A DNA stretch of 33,703 nt from Roseomonas sp. (lineage in GTDB: Bacteria; Pseudomonadota; Alphaproteobacteria; Acetobacterales; Acetobacteraceae), in assembly GCA_020249775.1 (NCBI GenBank), contig JADCFA010000024.1:1-33703 (forward strand), in the 5' to 3' direction. Position 1 is the stretch's first letter; each line of letters opens with the position of its first letter. The notes beneath the pieces were generated by a model. That model made no database searches. It was not told where the DNA came from and saw only the letters and a list, made by a program, of their open reading frames with translations. This document shows, one piece after another, positions 16,862 to 25,900 of this stretch. The position numbers and the translations under genes were made by a program.

Positions 16862-18042
16862 ACCTCGCCGAACGCCTGGCGCGGCCCGGTCCGAAGCGCA
16901 TCCTCTCGCTCGATGGCGGCGGCACGCGGGGCATCGTCTCGCTCGGCTTCCTGGCGGACATCGAGCGTGCGCTATGCGGCGATGACCCAGAGGCGCGGCT
17001 GGTCGATCATTTCGACCTGATCGGTGGCACCTCGACGGGGGCGATCATCGCGTCAGCCCTTGCACTTGGCTGGCGGGTGGAGGATATCCGCGCAATGTAC
17101 ATGCGCTTCGCAGCCGAGGTGTTTCGGCCACGCTGGCAGCGCTGGCTGTTGCTGAACCGCTACCGCGCCGCGCCACTGGAGGCATTGCTGCGCGCATCGC
17201 TGCACAGGCCGGGCGCGGCTGCGGCGGCGCCCGATGTGCTGCTGGGCGGCCCGGAGCTACGCACCGGCCTCGCCATTGTCATGAAGCGGGTGGATACGGG
17301 CAGCCCCTGGGTGGTGAGCAACCTACCCGGCGCGCCGCATTTCGCTGATCGGGACGGCGCGGCGAACGGCAATGCGCGCATGCCGCTGCGTAACCTTGTG
17401 CGCGCTTCCGCCGCGGCCCCGCTGTTCTTCGAGCCGGCGGAGTTCGAGATCGGCCCGCAGGCCGATGGTACGCCCGAGCACGGGCGCTTCGTGGATGGTG
17501 GGGTCACGCCCTATAACAACCCAGCGCTGCGCCTGCTGGAACTGGCGCGGCTGCCGGTGTTTGGCCTCCGCTGGCCGCTGGGGCGGGAGAGGCTGATGAT
17601 CGTGTCGGTTGGTACGGGCCGTTTCCGGCTGCGCGAGCCGGCCTTGCCGCGGTTTCAGGACGCGCCGCTCGGCTGGCTGCGACGCCTGCCGCATCGCCTG
17701 CCGCTGATGCAGGCGATCTTCGCGCTGCGCGGCGCGATCGCGGATGGCGAGACGCATACGCTGCGGAGTTTGCAGGCATTGGGATGGTCCCCCGCGCCGG
17801 TGCATCTGGATGGCGAGGTGGCGCGGATGGTGGAGGGCGGGGTGGTGGATGCGCCGCTATTCACCCTGCTGCGGTATGATCTGGATTTTGATGCGATGGC
17901 GCGGGAGGGCACGATCAGCGCCGAGGAGGCGGCACGGTTCCAGGAGTTCGATGCGCCGGACGATATGGCGCGGCTGCACGCCCTGGCGCGCGCGGCGGCG
18001 GCGCGGGAGGTGGTGGCGGGACATCTGCGGTTTGCGGGTTGA
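16858..18042 (+). CDS. patatin-like phospholipase
   Basis: 394-residue patatin-fold acyl hydrolase predicted to cleave membrane phospholipids. The oxyanion loop DGGGTRG is at about 19-25, the nucleophile elbow GTSTG at 57-61 (Ser59), the RASAAAPLFF segment at about 182-191, and the catalytic-dyad Asp in DGGVTPYNNP (about Asp213). All key residues are present, so it should be active. There is no signal peptide, so it acts from the cytoplasm. Patatins serve as membrane-degrading effectors in several bacterial defence systems, including CapV of CBASS, where a nucleotide activates them. Here the partner genes are SLOG-like and no nucleotide cyclase is visible. The start overlaps the preceding stop as ATGA. 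It is the last gene of the operon and converges with the TIR-Sel1 gene. Confidence 0.9.
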   Translation: MNLAERLARPGPKRILSLDGGGTRGIVSLGFLADIERALCGDDPEARLVDHFDLIGGTSTGAIIASALALGWRVEDIRAMYMRFAAEVFRPRWQRWLLLNRYRAAPLEALLRASLHRPGAAAAAPDVLLGGPELRTGLAIVMKRVDTGSPWVVSNLPGAPHFADRDGAANGNARMPLRNLVRASAAAPLFFEPAEFEIGPQADGTPEHGRFVDGGVTPYNNPALRLLELARLPVFGLRWPLGRERLMIVSVGTGRFRLREPALPRFQDAPLGWLRRLPHRLPLMQAIFALRGAIADGETHTLRSLQALGWSPAPVHLDGEVARMVEGGVVDAPLFTLLRYDLDFDAMAREGTISAEEAARFQEFDAPDDMARLHALARAAAAREVVAGHLRFAG

Positions 18043-18137
18043 CCGGGGGTGGATGGGTCCTGACGGCCATGTCGGCTCGCCAAACCGACGGTCCCGCGCG
18101 TGTCGCGGAGTTTCGCGGAGGCGTTCGCGCGGGATGG

Positions 18138-20477
18138 CTACCAGCTACGGTTGAGGCGCCGGAGGCTTGCCTGGGCGCCCGCATTGCCCTGGCGGGCGGC
18201 GCGCTGGTACCAGATGACCGCCTCCTCCAGGTTGTGGACGATGCCGCGGCCGCTCTCCAGCATGATGCCGAGGTTGGCCTGCCCGTCGGCGTTGCCCTGC
18301 TCGGCGGCGCGGCGAAACCACTGCACGGCTTGCGCATCGTCGCGGGCGATGCCGCGGCCTTCCCGCAACATGAAGCCGAGATTGGCCTGCCCCAAGGCGT
18401 TTCCCTGTTCGGCAGCGCGGCGAAACCACTGCACGGCTTGCGCATCGTCGCGGGCGATGCCGCGGCCCTCCCGCAACATGAAGCCGAGATTGGCCTGCCC
18501 CAAGGCGTCGCCCTGCTCGGCAGCGCGGCGAAACCACTGCACGGCCTGCGCGTCGTCGCGGGCGATGCCGCGGCCGTCGCGCAGCCTCACGCCGAGGTTG
18601 TTCTGCCCGAAGGCGTTGCCCTGCTCGGCGGCGCGGCGAAACCACTCGACGGCTTGCGCGTCGTCGCGGGCGATGCCGCGGCCGTTCTCCAGCATCAAGC
18701 CGAGGTTGATCTGTCCGTCGGCGTTCCCCTGTTCGGCGGCGCGGCGATACCACTCGACGGCTTGCGCGTCGTCGCGGGCGATGCCGAGGCCGTTCTCCAG
18801 CATGAAGCCGAGGTTGGCCTGCCCGTCGGCGTTCCCCTGTTCGGCGGCGCGGCGATACCACTCGACGGCTTGCGCGTCGTCGCGGGCGATGCCGCGGCCG
18901 TTCTCCAGCATGAAGCCGAGGTTGTTCTGCCCGTCGGCGTTCCCCTGTTCGGCGGCGCGGCGATACCACTCGACGGCTTGCGCGTCGTCGCGGGCGATGC
19001 CGCGGCCGTTCTCCAGCATCACGCCGAGGTTGTTCTGCCCGTCGGCGTTCCCCTGTTCGGCGGCGCGGCGAAACCACTGCACGGCCTGTGCGTCGTCCCG
19101 GGCGATGCCGGTGCCGTCGCGCAGCATCACGCCGAGGTTGGCCTGCGCGGCGGCGTTGCCCTGCTCGGCGGCGCGGCGATACCACTCGACGGCTTGCGCA
19201 TCGTCGCGGGCGATGCCGAGGCCGTATTCCAGCATGATGCCAAGGTTGAGCTGCGCGTCGGCGTAGCCCTGCTCGGAGGCGCGGCGAAACCATTGGACGG
19301 CTTGCGCGTCGTCGCGGGTAATGCCGCGGCCGTCGCGCAGCATCACGCCGAGGTTGTTCTGCGCGATGGGATGCCCCCTTTCTGCAGCGATCCTAAAGGC
19401 AGCCGCCGCTTCTGCGGGGAGGCCACCTTTATCGAGAACCCGTCCCAGCCAGGCGCGGAACCGCGGTTCGCTGGGATAGGCGGCGACAGCGGCGTCACAG
19501 GCAGCGCGAGCCCGGGGCACGTCGATCGCATCAAAAGCGACGCCATCAACCAGAGCCCATTGACCAGGGTTCGACCGAAGAGACTGTGCGAGGCGGTCGC
19601 AGTCGTGGACGGCGGCTGTCGCCGGCCGCTGAGCATTGCTGGTCGGGGGCGTGGCGGCATGCGGCGCTGTTGTGGTCGTGGGCGTGACGGCTGGCGGCGG
19701 ATCCTTCGTCACAGGCGTCGCGGTGGTTATGGGCGCGTTGGGGGCCGGGGTTGGTGGCGTGCCGCGGGTCAGCGCGAAGCCCAAGAAGGCTATGAGCGCC
19801 ACGGCGCCCAAGCCAGCCGCGACCAAGGGCGGCTTGCGCAGCGGCGGCGCGCCAGCCGGGGATATACGGATGGTGGCGTCGGGGTCCGTTGCCGGCGGTG
19901 GCTGAGCGACCACCGGTGGCGACGCAGCAGCCGGCGCCACGGCCCTTGGCCGGCGGCGCAGCGCACCGCTCAGCGCGGCGGCGATCTCGGCGACCTTGTG
20001 CGCGACCGCCTCGCTCTCCGCGGCGCGTAGGCGGTGGTCGCGGAAATCGATCCATTGCCGCCCGGCCAGCAGGGCAAAGACCGCCGGGTCCGCGTAATCC
20101 TTAGCGGGGTCGAGATGCGCGGTATCGATGTAATGCACGGGGAAGATCAGATCCGCCCGGCCCAGCGCCTGCTCCCTTTCATGGAAGATCGCGATCTCGC
20201 GGCAGCACCATTCGCTTTGCAGCAGGGCCGGCGTGACGATCGGGACCAGAAAGCTCGATTGCCCCAGCGCGTCGCGGATTTCGTCTTCCCACTGCGTGCC
20301 CGGCGGGATGGCGCGGGTGTCCTGGAACAGGCGCACCGGCTCGCGCCCGACCAGATGTTGGAGTTCATTGGCCACCAGTACGCGCAACTGGCTCAGCTTG
20401 CCGCGCGCACTGTCGTCGTCCGAGCGCGTATAGCTCCAGAAACCGACGGGCGGCAGCGCGGCCGGTGGCGTTGTCAT
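18138..20477 (-). CDS. TIR domain - TM helix - Sel1 repeat protein
   Basis: 779 residues from the ATG at 20477; the frame is open further up to 20555, but the TIR domain starts immediately after this Met. TIR spans about 10-165, with GFWSYTRSDDD, RLFQDTRAIPPG and SEWCCREIAIF, whose Glu sits where NAD-cleaving TIR enzymes have the catalytic residue. A TM helix lies near 217-236 after a basic stretch. A Pro/Thr-rich linker follows to about 290, then a CDxLA...AACDAAVAAYP module and 11 Sel1-type repeats of 36 residues. Sel1 repeats bind proteins or peptides; topology places them outside the membrane, with TIR inside. Probably a sensor-coupled NADase; inferred. It lies 270 bases downstream of the TIR-less paralogue in the same direction. 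Confidence 0.85.
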   Translation of the reverse strand: MTTPPAALPPVGFWSYTRSDDDSARGKLSQLRVLVANELQHLVGREPVRLFQDTRAIPPGTQWEDEIRDALGQSSFLVPIVTPALLQSEWCCREIAIFHEREQALGRADLIFPVHYIDTAHLDPAKDYADPAVFALLAGRQWIDFRDHRLRAAESEAVAHKVAEIAAALSGALRRRPRAVAPAAASPPVVAQPPPATDPDATIRISPAGAPPLRKPPLVAAGLGAVALIAFLGFALTRGTPPTPAPNAPITTATPVTKDPPPAVTPTTTTAPHAATPPTSNAQRPATAAVHDCDRLAQSLRSNPGQWALVDGVAFDAIDVPRARAACDAAVAAYPSEPRFRAWLGRVLDKGGLPAEAAAAFRIAAERGHPIAQNNLGVMLRDGRGITRDDAQAVQWFRRASEQGYADAQLNLGIMLEYGLGIARDDAQAVEWYRRAAEQGNAAAQANLGVMLRDGTGIARDDAQAVQWFRRAAEQGNADGQNNLGVMLENGRGIARDDAQAVEWYRRAAEQGNADGQNNLGFMLENGRGIARDDAQAVEWYRRAAEQGNADGQANLGFMLENGLGIARDDAQAVEWYRRAAEQGNADGQINLGLMLENGRGIARDDAQAVEWFRRAAEQGNAFGQNNLGVRLRDGRGIARDDAQAVQWFRRAAEQGDALGQANLGFMLREGRGIARDDAQAVQWFRRAAEQGNALGQANLGFMLREGRGIARDDAQAVQWFRRAAEQGNADGQANLGIMLESGRGIVHNLEEAVIWYQRAARQGNAGAQASLRRLNRSW
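18183..19370 (-). repeat. 11 tandem 108-bp units encoding Sel1 repeats
   Basis: Each unit encodes 36 residues of the form ADGQNNLGVMLENGRGIARD then DAQAVEWYRRAAEQGN. Neighbouring units are nearly identical at the DNA level, including silent positions, especially units 4-7 and 9-10. This points to recent unequal exchange or slippage. The last unit, near the stop, and the first are the most diverged, as expected for edges of a homogenising array. Confidence 0.95.
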
Positions 20478-20747
20478 GCGGGGCCTCGGCCCCTGGGGAT
20501 GATGCGGGTCATCGACCACATTGAACCATCCACCATCCGGCACGGCAAGCGGCACGGCGGAGGCGGCGCGGACGGGGGCGCGGGTCCTGGAGGCAAGGGG
20601 TTGCGGATGCCGGGATCTTGTCGCGCGGATGGCGACAGCGGGTCATAAATGCGTAAAGATCGCGCGAGCGCGTTGATGGGGTTGGCGAGCAAGGGCGGCA
20701 GCGTCGCGCAAGGCGGGCAAGCCAAGGAACGCTCTTGCTTGCGAAGC

Positions 20748-21644
20748 CTACCAGGTCAGGTTTAGGCGCCGAAGGGTTTCCTGGGCTTCCGCGTGGCCCT
20801 GGCGTGCGGCACGCTGGTACAGCGCAATGGCGGCCGCGCGATCGCGAGCAACGCCACGGCCGTTGGCGAGCATCGTGCCGAGGTTGACCTGCGCGTGGGC
20901 ATTGCCCTGGTTGGCGGCACGGCGAAACCACTGGACCGCTTGCGCGTCGTCGCGCGCCACACCGCGACCGGCCTGCAACATCATGCCGAGGTTGTTCTGC
21001 GCCTGGGCGTCGCCCTGCTCGGCGGCGCGGCGATACCATTGCGCGGCTTGCGCATCGTTGCGGGCAACGCCTCGGCCCTCCTCCAGCAAGATGCCGAGCC
21101 GGGTCTGCGCGAGGACGTCGCCCTGCTCGGCGGCGCGGCGATACCATTGCGCGGCTTGCGCGTCGTTGCGTGCAACACCCTCGCCCTTCTCCAGCATGAA
21201 GCCAAGGCTGGTCTGCCCAAAGGCGTGACCTTGCTCAGCGGCGATTCGATAGGCCGCAACTGCTTCGCCGTCGGCGCGGCTGGCCTGGAGAACCCGGCCC
21301 AGCCAGGTGCGGAAGCGCGGCTCCCCGGGATAGGCGGCGACCGCGGCTTCGCAGGCCAGAAGGGCCGGAACGATGTCAATCGAACCGAGGTTAACGCCCG
21401 CGGCCAGCGCTGATCGTCCAAGTACCGCCCGCGGTGGCTGTGCCAGGATGTCGCATTGGGTCGCGCCAGGTGTTTGCGCACGTACCGCTACGGATATGAG
21501 TATTGCGGCGCCGAGGCCCACGCACAACCGAGCCCAGTTGGACGGCCGCACTGCAATGCCGGCCGCGACGAAGCGTTCTGCCACCGTTGGTCGCAGCCAG
21601 GCCATGGAAGGCCGCGCCCAGGGCGCGATTTTCGGCGAGGTCAT
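20748..21644 (-). CDS. Sel1 repeat protein, TIR-less paralogue, membrane-anchored or exported
   Basis: 298 residues. A hydrophobic helix near 40-56 follows a long N-terminal leader and is either a signal anchor or an unusually late signal peptide. It is followed by the same CDxLAQ...LACEAAVAAYPGEPRFRTW module as the TIR-Sel1 protein (about residues 64-115), then five to six Sel1 repeats and an almost identical ending, LRRLNLTW versus LRRLNRSW. It is thus the sensor half of that protein without the TIR effector. The start ATG at 21644 lies 12 bases after the DUF4071 gene stop, so the two are probably cotranscribed. A role as a partner, decoy or regulator of the TIR-Sel1 protein is speculation. 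Confidence 0.82.
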   Translation of the reverse strand: MTSPKIAPWARPSMAWLRPTVAERFVAAGIAVRPSNWARLCVGLGAAILISVAVRAQTPGATQCDILAQPPRAVLGRSALAAGVNLGSIDIVPALLACEAAVAAYPGEPRFRTWLGRVLQASRADGEAVAAYRIAAEQGHAFGQTSLGFMLEKGEGVARNDAQAAQWYRRAAEQGDVLAQTRLGILLEEGRGVARNDAQAAQWYRRAAEQGDAQAQNNLGMMLQAGRGVARDDAQAVQWFRRAANQGNAHAQVNLGTMLANGRGVARDRAAAIALYQRAARQGHAEAQETLRRLNLTW

Positions 21645-21656
21645 GCTGAATTCCGG

Positions 21657-22967
21657 TTAAGGGCCGATGTGCCCGCGCAGGGCCGCGGTGAGCGCGGCCA
21701 CCCATTCCGCAACCTGCCCGCGGGCCAGCATCTCCAGCGTGTCCGCCGTCGTTGCCAGCATCCAACCGGCCGGGGCGCAGGCCAGGGCCTCGGCCAGCGC
21801 CGCCTGCGCCCCCGCCTCATCCCCCGCCAGCACCGCCAATTCTAGCGCCGTCGCGTGGTCCCAGTAATCGCCATGCCCGCGGCTCAGCTTGCGGTTCACG
21901 GCATAGCGCACCACCGGGGAAAGGGCCGCGATCTCAGGATCGTCCGGGTTGCGCTGAAGCATGAGTTGCAGCGCGTTGATGCCCGGGTAGTGGTCGCGCC
22001 AATCGGCCTCAAACCCGTCGCGATAGGCTTTGATGGCGCGGTCCAGCAGGCCGCGCGCCTGGGCGGTGCGGCCGGCGGCCAGCGCTTCCTTCCACAAATC
22101 CTTATAGACACGGCCGAGCAACCCGTTCGTCTCGGGCTGCGGGCCGCGGGTGCGGATCAGCTCCTCCAGCACGGCCTTCGCTTCCTCACGGCGTTTCAGG
22201 CGGTTCAACGCGAAAGCCTGCTGTTCCCGCACCAGGACGGTCGTGGCCAGATGCGTCGGCATGGCGGCGATAAGGTCCAGCATCGCCTGGTGCGCATCGG
22301 CGTCGCGGAAGGACAGCAGCAGGTCCACCAGCACGCCGGCCTCCACCGCCTCTGGCTGACCGAAGCTGCGCTGCACGGCCAGCAGCGCTGCGGCGGCGTC
22401 GGGCGCGCGGCGGGCAGCGGCGAGTTCGGCCTTGCGGCGTTCGGAATAGGCGACCTGGTCGCGGAAGAGGTCGGTCTTGCTGTGGTCCAGTTCGGGAAAA
22501 CCCTGGAGCAGTTCATAGAGCGGGCTGTCGCGGCGCTGGCGCTGGGCCTCCCGCAGGGCATCGGCGATGGCGGCGCGGTCCTGTTCGGGGCGGGTGAGGT
22601 TGCCATTGGCGTCCATGCCATAGGCGATGGCGCGGCAGGGGCCGAGGTCGAAGGGCGGCGGCGTGGTTTCCGCGAAGACCAGCACGGTGGCGCCCGGCCG
22701 CGTGCCGTGGCGGACGCCGAGTTCGTAGAAGACATTGGCATTGGCGCCGGACAGATCGGCCAGCGCCAGGTCGCAGAGCACCAGGCGTTCGAACATCTGG
22801 CGATGGATGATGCCGCCGGCGCGCTCCTCATCGGCGCGGAGCGGTTGCAGCCCGGCATCGCGCACGGCATCGGCGAGGAAGGTCTTGTACACCGCGTCGA
22901 AATCCACGATGGCGGCGCCGACCGGCTTGCGGCCGAAGGGCATGAGGATGAAGCAGAGGGGGGTCAT
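21657..22967 (-). CDS. deoxyribosyltransferase-like N-terminal domain plus DUF4071 (TRAFs-binding) protein
   Basis: 436 residues. The N-terminal ~120 residues carry CFILMPFGRKP, DAGLQPLRADEERAGGIIH, LADLSGANANVFYELGVRHG and TVLVFAE, the pattern of the Rossmann-like nucleoside 2-deoxyribosyltransferase/TIR-like domain found in these proteins. The C-terminal part is helical and contains IKAYRDGFEADWRDHYPGIN (about 313-332), the signature of DUF4071, named the TRAFs-binding region in MAP3K5-type kinases. Family members frequently occur beside STAND and TIR proteins. The ATG at 22967 overlaps the stop of the TIR-STAND gene as ATGA, so the two are translationally coupled and likely interact. Enzymatic activity on NAD or nucleotides is possible but unproven. 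The upstream frame continues open through the TPR array; that extension is only a shadow. Confidence 0.85.
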   Translation of the reverse strand: MTPLCFILMPFGRKPVGAAIVDFDAVYKTFLADAVRDAGLQPLRADEERAGGIIHRQMFERLVLCDLALADLSGANANVFYELGVRHGTRPGATVLVFAETTPPPFDLGPCRAIAYGMDANGNLTRPEQDRAAIADALREAQRQRRDSPLYELLQGFPELDHSKTDLFRDQVAYSERRKAELAAARRAPDAAAALLAVQRSFGQPEAVEAGVLVDLLLSFRDADAHQAMLDLIAAMPTHLATTVLVREQQAFALNRLKRREEAKAVLEELIRTRGPQPETNGLLGRVYKDLWKEALAAGRTAQARGLLDRAIKAYRDGFEADWRDHYPGINALQLMLQRNPDDPEIAALSPVVRYAVNRKLSRGHGDYWDHATALELAVLAGDEAGAQAALAEALACAPAGWMLATTADTLEMLARGQVAEWVAALTAALRGHIGP

Positions 22968-25900
22968 TGGCTGGCGGCTTCGATGCGGCTGAGGAGGTCT
23001 TCGGCGGCGGTAAGCTCGGCGGCGGTTTGCGGCTGATCGGGGAAGCGGGCGCGGCGGTCCCGCGCCAGCGCCAGCGCGGCTTCGGCATGGGGGCGCGCCG
23101 CCGCCCTCTCGCCCAGCAGCAGATGGATGTCCGCGAGGCGCCACCGCGAGACGAAAACGTCGCGCTGCCAATGCGTATTGCCCGGGTCGCGCTCGGTAAG
23201 GCTCATGCGGATCGCCATACCCGCTTGATACGCGCGCAAGGCGCCCGGAAGATCCCCCTGCGCCCGTAGCACATTGCCGATCAGGTCGTGGCTGATGGAA
23301 AGGTCGCGCTGCCATTGCGTATTGCCCGGGTCGCGCTCGGCAAGGCGCGTCGCAATCGCCATGCCCGCCTGATACGCGCGCAAGGCGCCAGGAAGATCCT
23401 CTTGCGCCCGCAGCACATCGCCGATCAGGTCGTGGCTGAGGGAAAGGTCGCGCTGCCATTGCGTATTGCCTGGGTCGCGCTCGGCAAGGCTCATGCGGAT
23501 CGCCAAGCCCGCCTGATACGCGCGCAAGGCGCCCGGGCGATCCCCCTGCGCCCGTAGCACATCGCCGATGCGGGTGTGGATGAGGGAAAGGTCGCTCTGC
23601 CATTGCGCATTGCTCGGGTCGCGCTCGGCAAGGCTCATGCGGATCGCCATGCCCGCCTGATACGCGCGCAAGGCGCCCGGGAGATGCCGCTGCGCCCGCA
23701 GCACATCGCCGATCTGGTTGTGGCTGACGGACAGGTCGCGCTGCCATAGCGTATTGCTCGGGTCGCGCTCGGCAAGGCTCATGCGGATCGCCATGCCCGC
23801 CTGATACGCGCGCAAGGCGCCCGGGCGATCCCCCTGCGCCCGCAGCACATCGCCGATGCGGTCGTGGCTGACGGAGAGGTCGCGCTGCCATTCCGCATTG
23901 CCCGGGTCGCGCTCGGCGAGGCGCGTCGCAATGGCCATGCCCGCCTGATACGCGCCCAAGGCGTTCGAGCGATCCCCCTGCGCCACCAGCACATCGCCGA
24001 TGCGGGTGTGGCTGAGGGAAAGATCGCGCTGCCATTCCGCATTGCCCGGGTCGCGCTCGGCAAGGCGCGTCGCAATCGCCATGCCCGCCTGATACGCGCG
24101 CAAGGCGCCCGGGAGATCCCCCTGCGCCCGCAGCACAGAGCCGATCCGTTGGTGGCTGATGGAAAGATCGCGCTGCCACTCCGTATTGCCCGGGTCGCGC
24201 TCGGCGAGGCGCGTGGCAATCGCCATCCTCGCCTGATAGGCGCGCAAGGCGCCCGGGCGATCCCCCTGCGCCTCCAGCACATCGCCGATGCGGTCGTGGC
24301 TGAGGCTCAGGTCTCGCTGCCATTGGGCATTGCCCGGGTCGCGCTCGGCAAGATTCGTGCGGATCGCCAAGCTCGCCTGATACGCGCGCAAAGCGCCCGG
24401 GAGGTCCCCCTGCGCCCGCAGCACAGAGCCGATCCGTTGGTGGCTGATGGAAAGATCGCGCTGCCACTCCGTATTGCCCGGGTCGCGCTCGGCGAGGCGC
24501 GTCGCAATCGCCATGACCGCCTGATACGCGCGCAAGGCGCCCGGGAGATCCCCCTGCGCCTCCAGCACAGTGCCGATCCGCTCGTGGCTGACGGAAAGGT
24601 CGCGCTGCCATTGCGTATTGCCCGGGTCGCGCTCGGCAAGGCGCCCAAAAATCCCTACCGCCTGTTGCGCTGCTTCCCGCTGCCGCGCCGTATCGCCCAG
24701 CGTGGCGAAGGTGGTAGCGAATTCTGTATAGGCCGCGCCGCGCAGCCGCAGCGTCGCCGGATCATCCGGCGTGCGGGCCAGCAGCGCGTCCAAAGCACGG
24801 CCGGCACGGTCCAGCATGTCGCGCACCAACGCCGTGGGCATGCCTTCGCGGTTGCGCAGCCCCTGGGCTAGATCGAAGACGAGGCTGCTCGCCGTATCGC
24901 GCGCTGCGGCGAAGCCGGTCTCCGCGCGCGCGCGGGCCGCCTCAGCCGCCTCGGCTTCGCGCTCGGCCCGCTGCGTTTCGGCCTCGGCCTCGGCGCGCCG
25001 CTGCTCGGCCAAGGCCGCTGAGGTCTGGGCGGATTGGGCCTGGCGCAACGCCTCGCGCCGCGCCTCCGCCGCCGCGGCTTCCTCACGCTCCGCCCGCGCC
25101 TGTTCCGCCTCGGCGGTTTGCCGGGCGGCTTCGGCGCGCGCGGCGGCGGCCTCTGCCTCGCCGCGCCGCTGCTCCGCCACAGTGGCGCTTCGCTCTGCGG
25201 CGCCCCGCTGGACCCAGGCGTAAAGGCCGGAGCCGAGCGCGATAAACGCCAGCACCCCCAGCCCCGCAGCCGCCAGGCGGGTGCGTCGCACCAGCCGCTC
25301 GGCGGCCTCCGCCCGGTCCGCCGCCAGCCTTGCCTCGCGCGCTGCCTGGGCCGCGCGTTCCTCCAGCGCGCGCGCCGCCGCGGCTTCGCTGGCGCGGATC
25401 AGGGGCGCGATATCCTCCAACGCCACATCGCCGGGGGCGGCCAAAAGGGCACTTGCGCGGGCCAGCAATGCGCCGGCGGGCAGAAGCTCCCCGCCGCTGC
25501 CGGCGATCCAATCCAGCACGGCATCCCGCGTCGCCAGCCGCTCACGATTCTCCTCCACCCATTCCAGCAGCGTCGGCCAGCCGCGGATCAGCGCCTCATG
25601 CGACACTTCCACCGTGTTGCGCCCATCCAATTGGCCGAAGAACAGCAGCCGCCTTTCGGGCGCGCCGAAGAATTCCGCCACCACACGCTGGGCACCTTCC
25701 TCCGGCAACAGGGCGCGCACCCGCACATGGCCGCGCCCCTCGCCGGGCCGCACCAGCCGCAGGAACAGCCGCTTGGCCGCCGCCTGGCCTTCGCTGCCCA
25801 GCGCATCGAAAGCGGTCTGCGCAGCCAGGTTGATCGCCTGCTCCACCCCGCCTGAGCGGTCATAGGCGGCGGAGGTGATAACGCCGCCTTCTCGCCATGC

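Noticed and set aside
14364..18042. CBASS operon
   Set aside because: Patatin and SLATT-like genes fit, but no CD-NTase, E1/E2/JAB or HORMA/TRIP13 gene is visible in the window.
18043..18137. Bidirectional terminator between the convergent patatin and TIR-Sel1 genes
   Set aside because: Only a weak GTCGG/CCGAC stem is visible, with no T run on either strand.
18039..20030. Long plus-strand open frame opposite the TIR-Sel1 gene
   Set aside because: Its periodic product simply mirrors the 108-bp Sel1 repeats in the antisense frame; the sense frame has TIR, TM and Sel1 homology.
20478..20555. 26-residue N-terminal extension of the TIR-Sel1 protein
   Set aside because: Low-complexity sequence before the TIR domain; the ATG at 20477 gives the normal TIR start.
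22968..24611. Very long open frame running from the TPR array into the DUF4071 gene (minus strand)
   Set aside because: It is the alternate frame of the repetitive TPR coding region, rich in Arg, Pro and Gly. The DUF4071 gene has a proper coupled ATG at 22967.
23054..24637. CRISPR-like array
   Set aside because: Units are 144 bp, contiguous and protein-coding in one open frame; there are no spacers and no cas genes.
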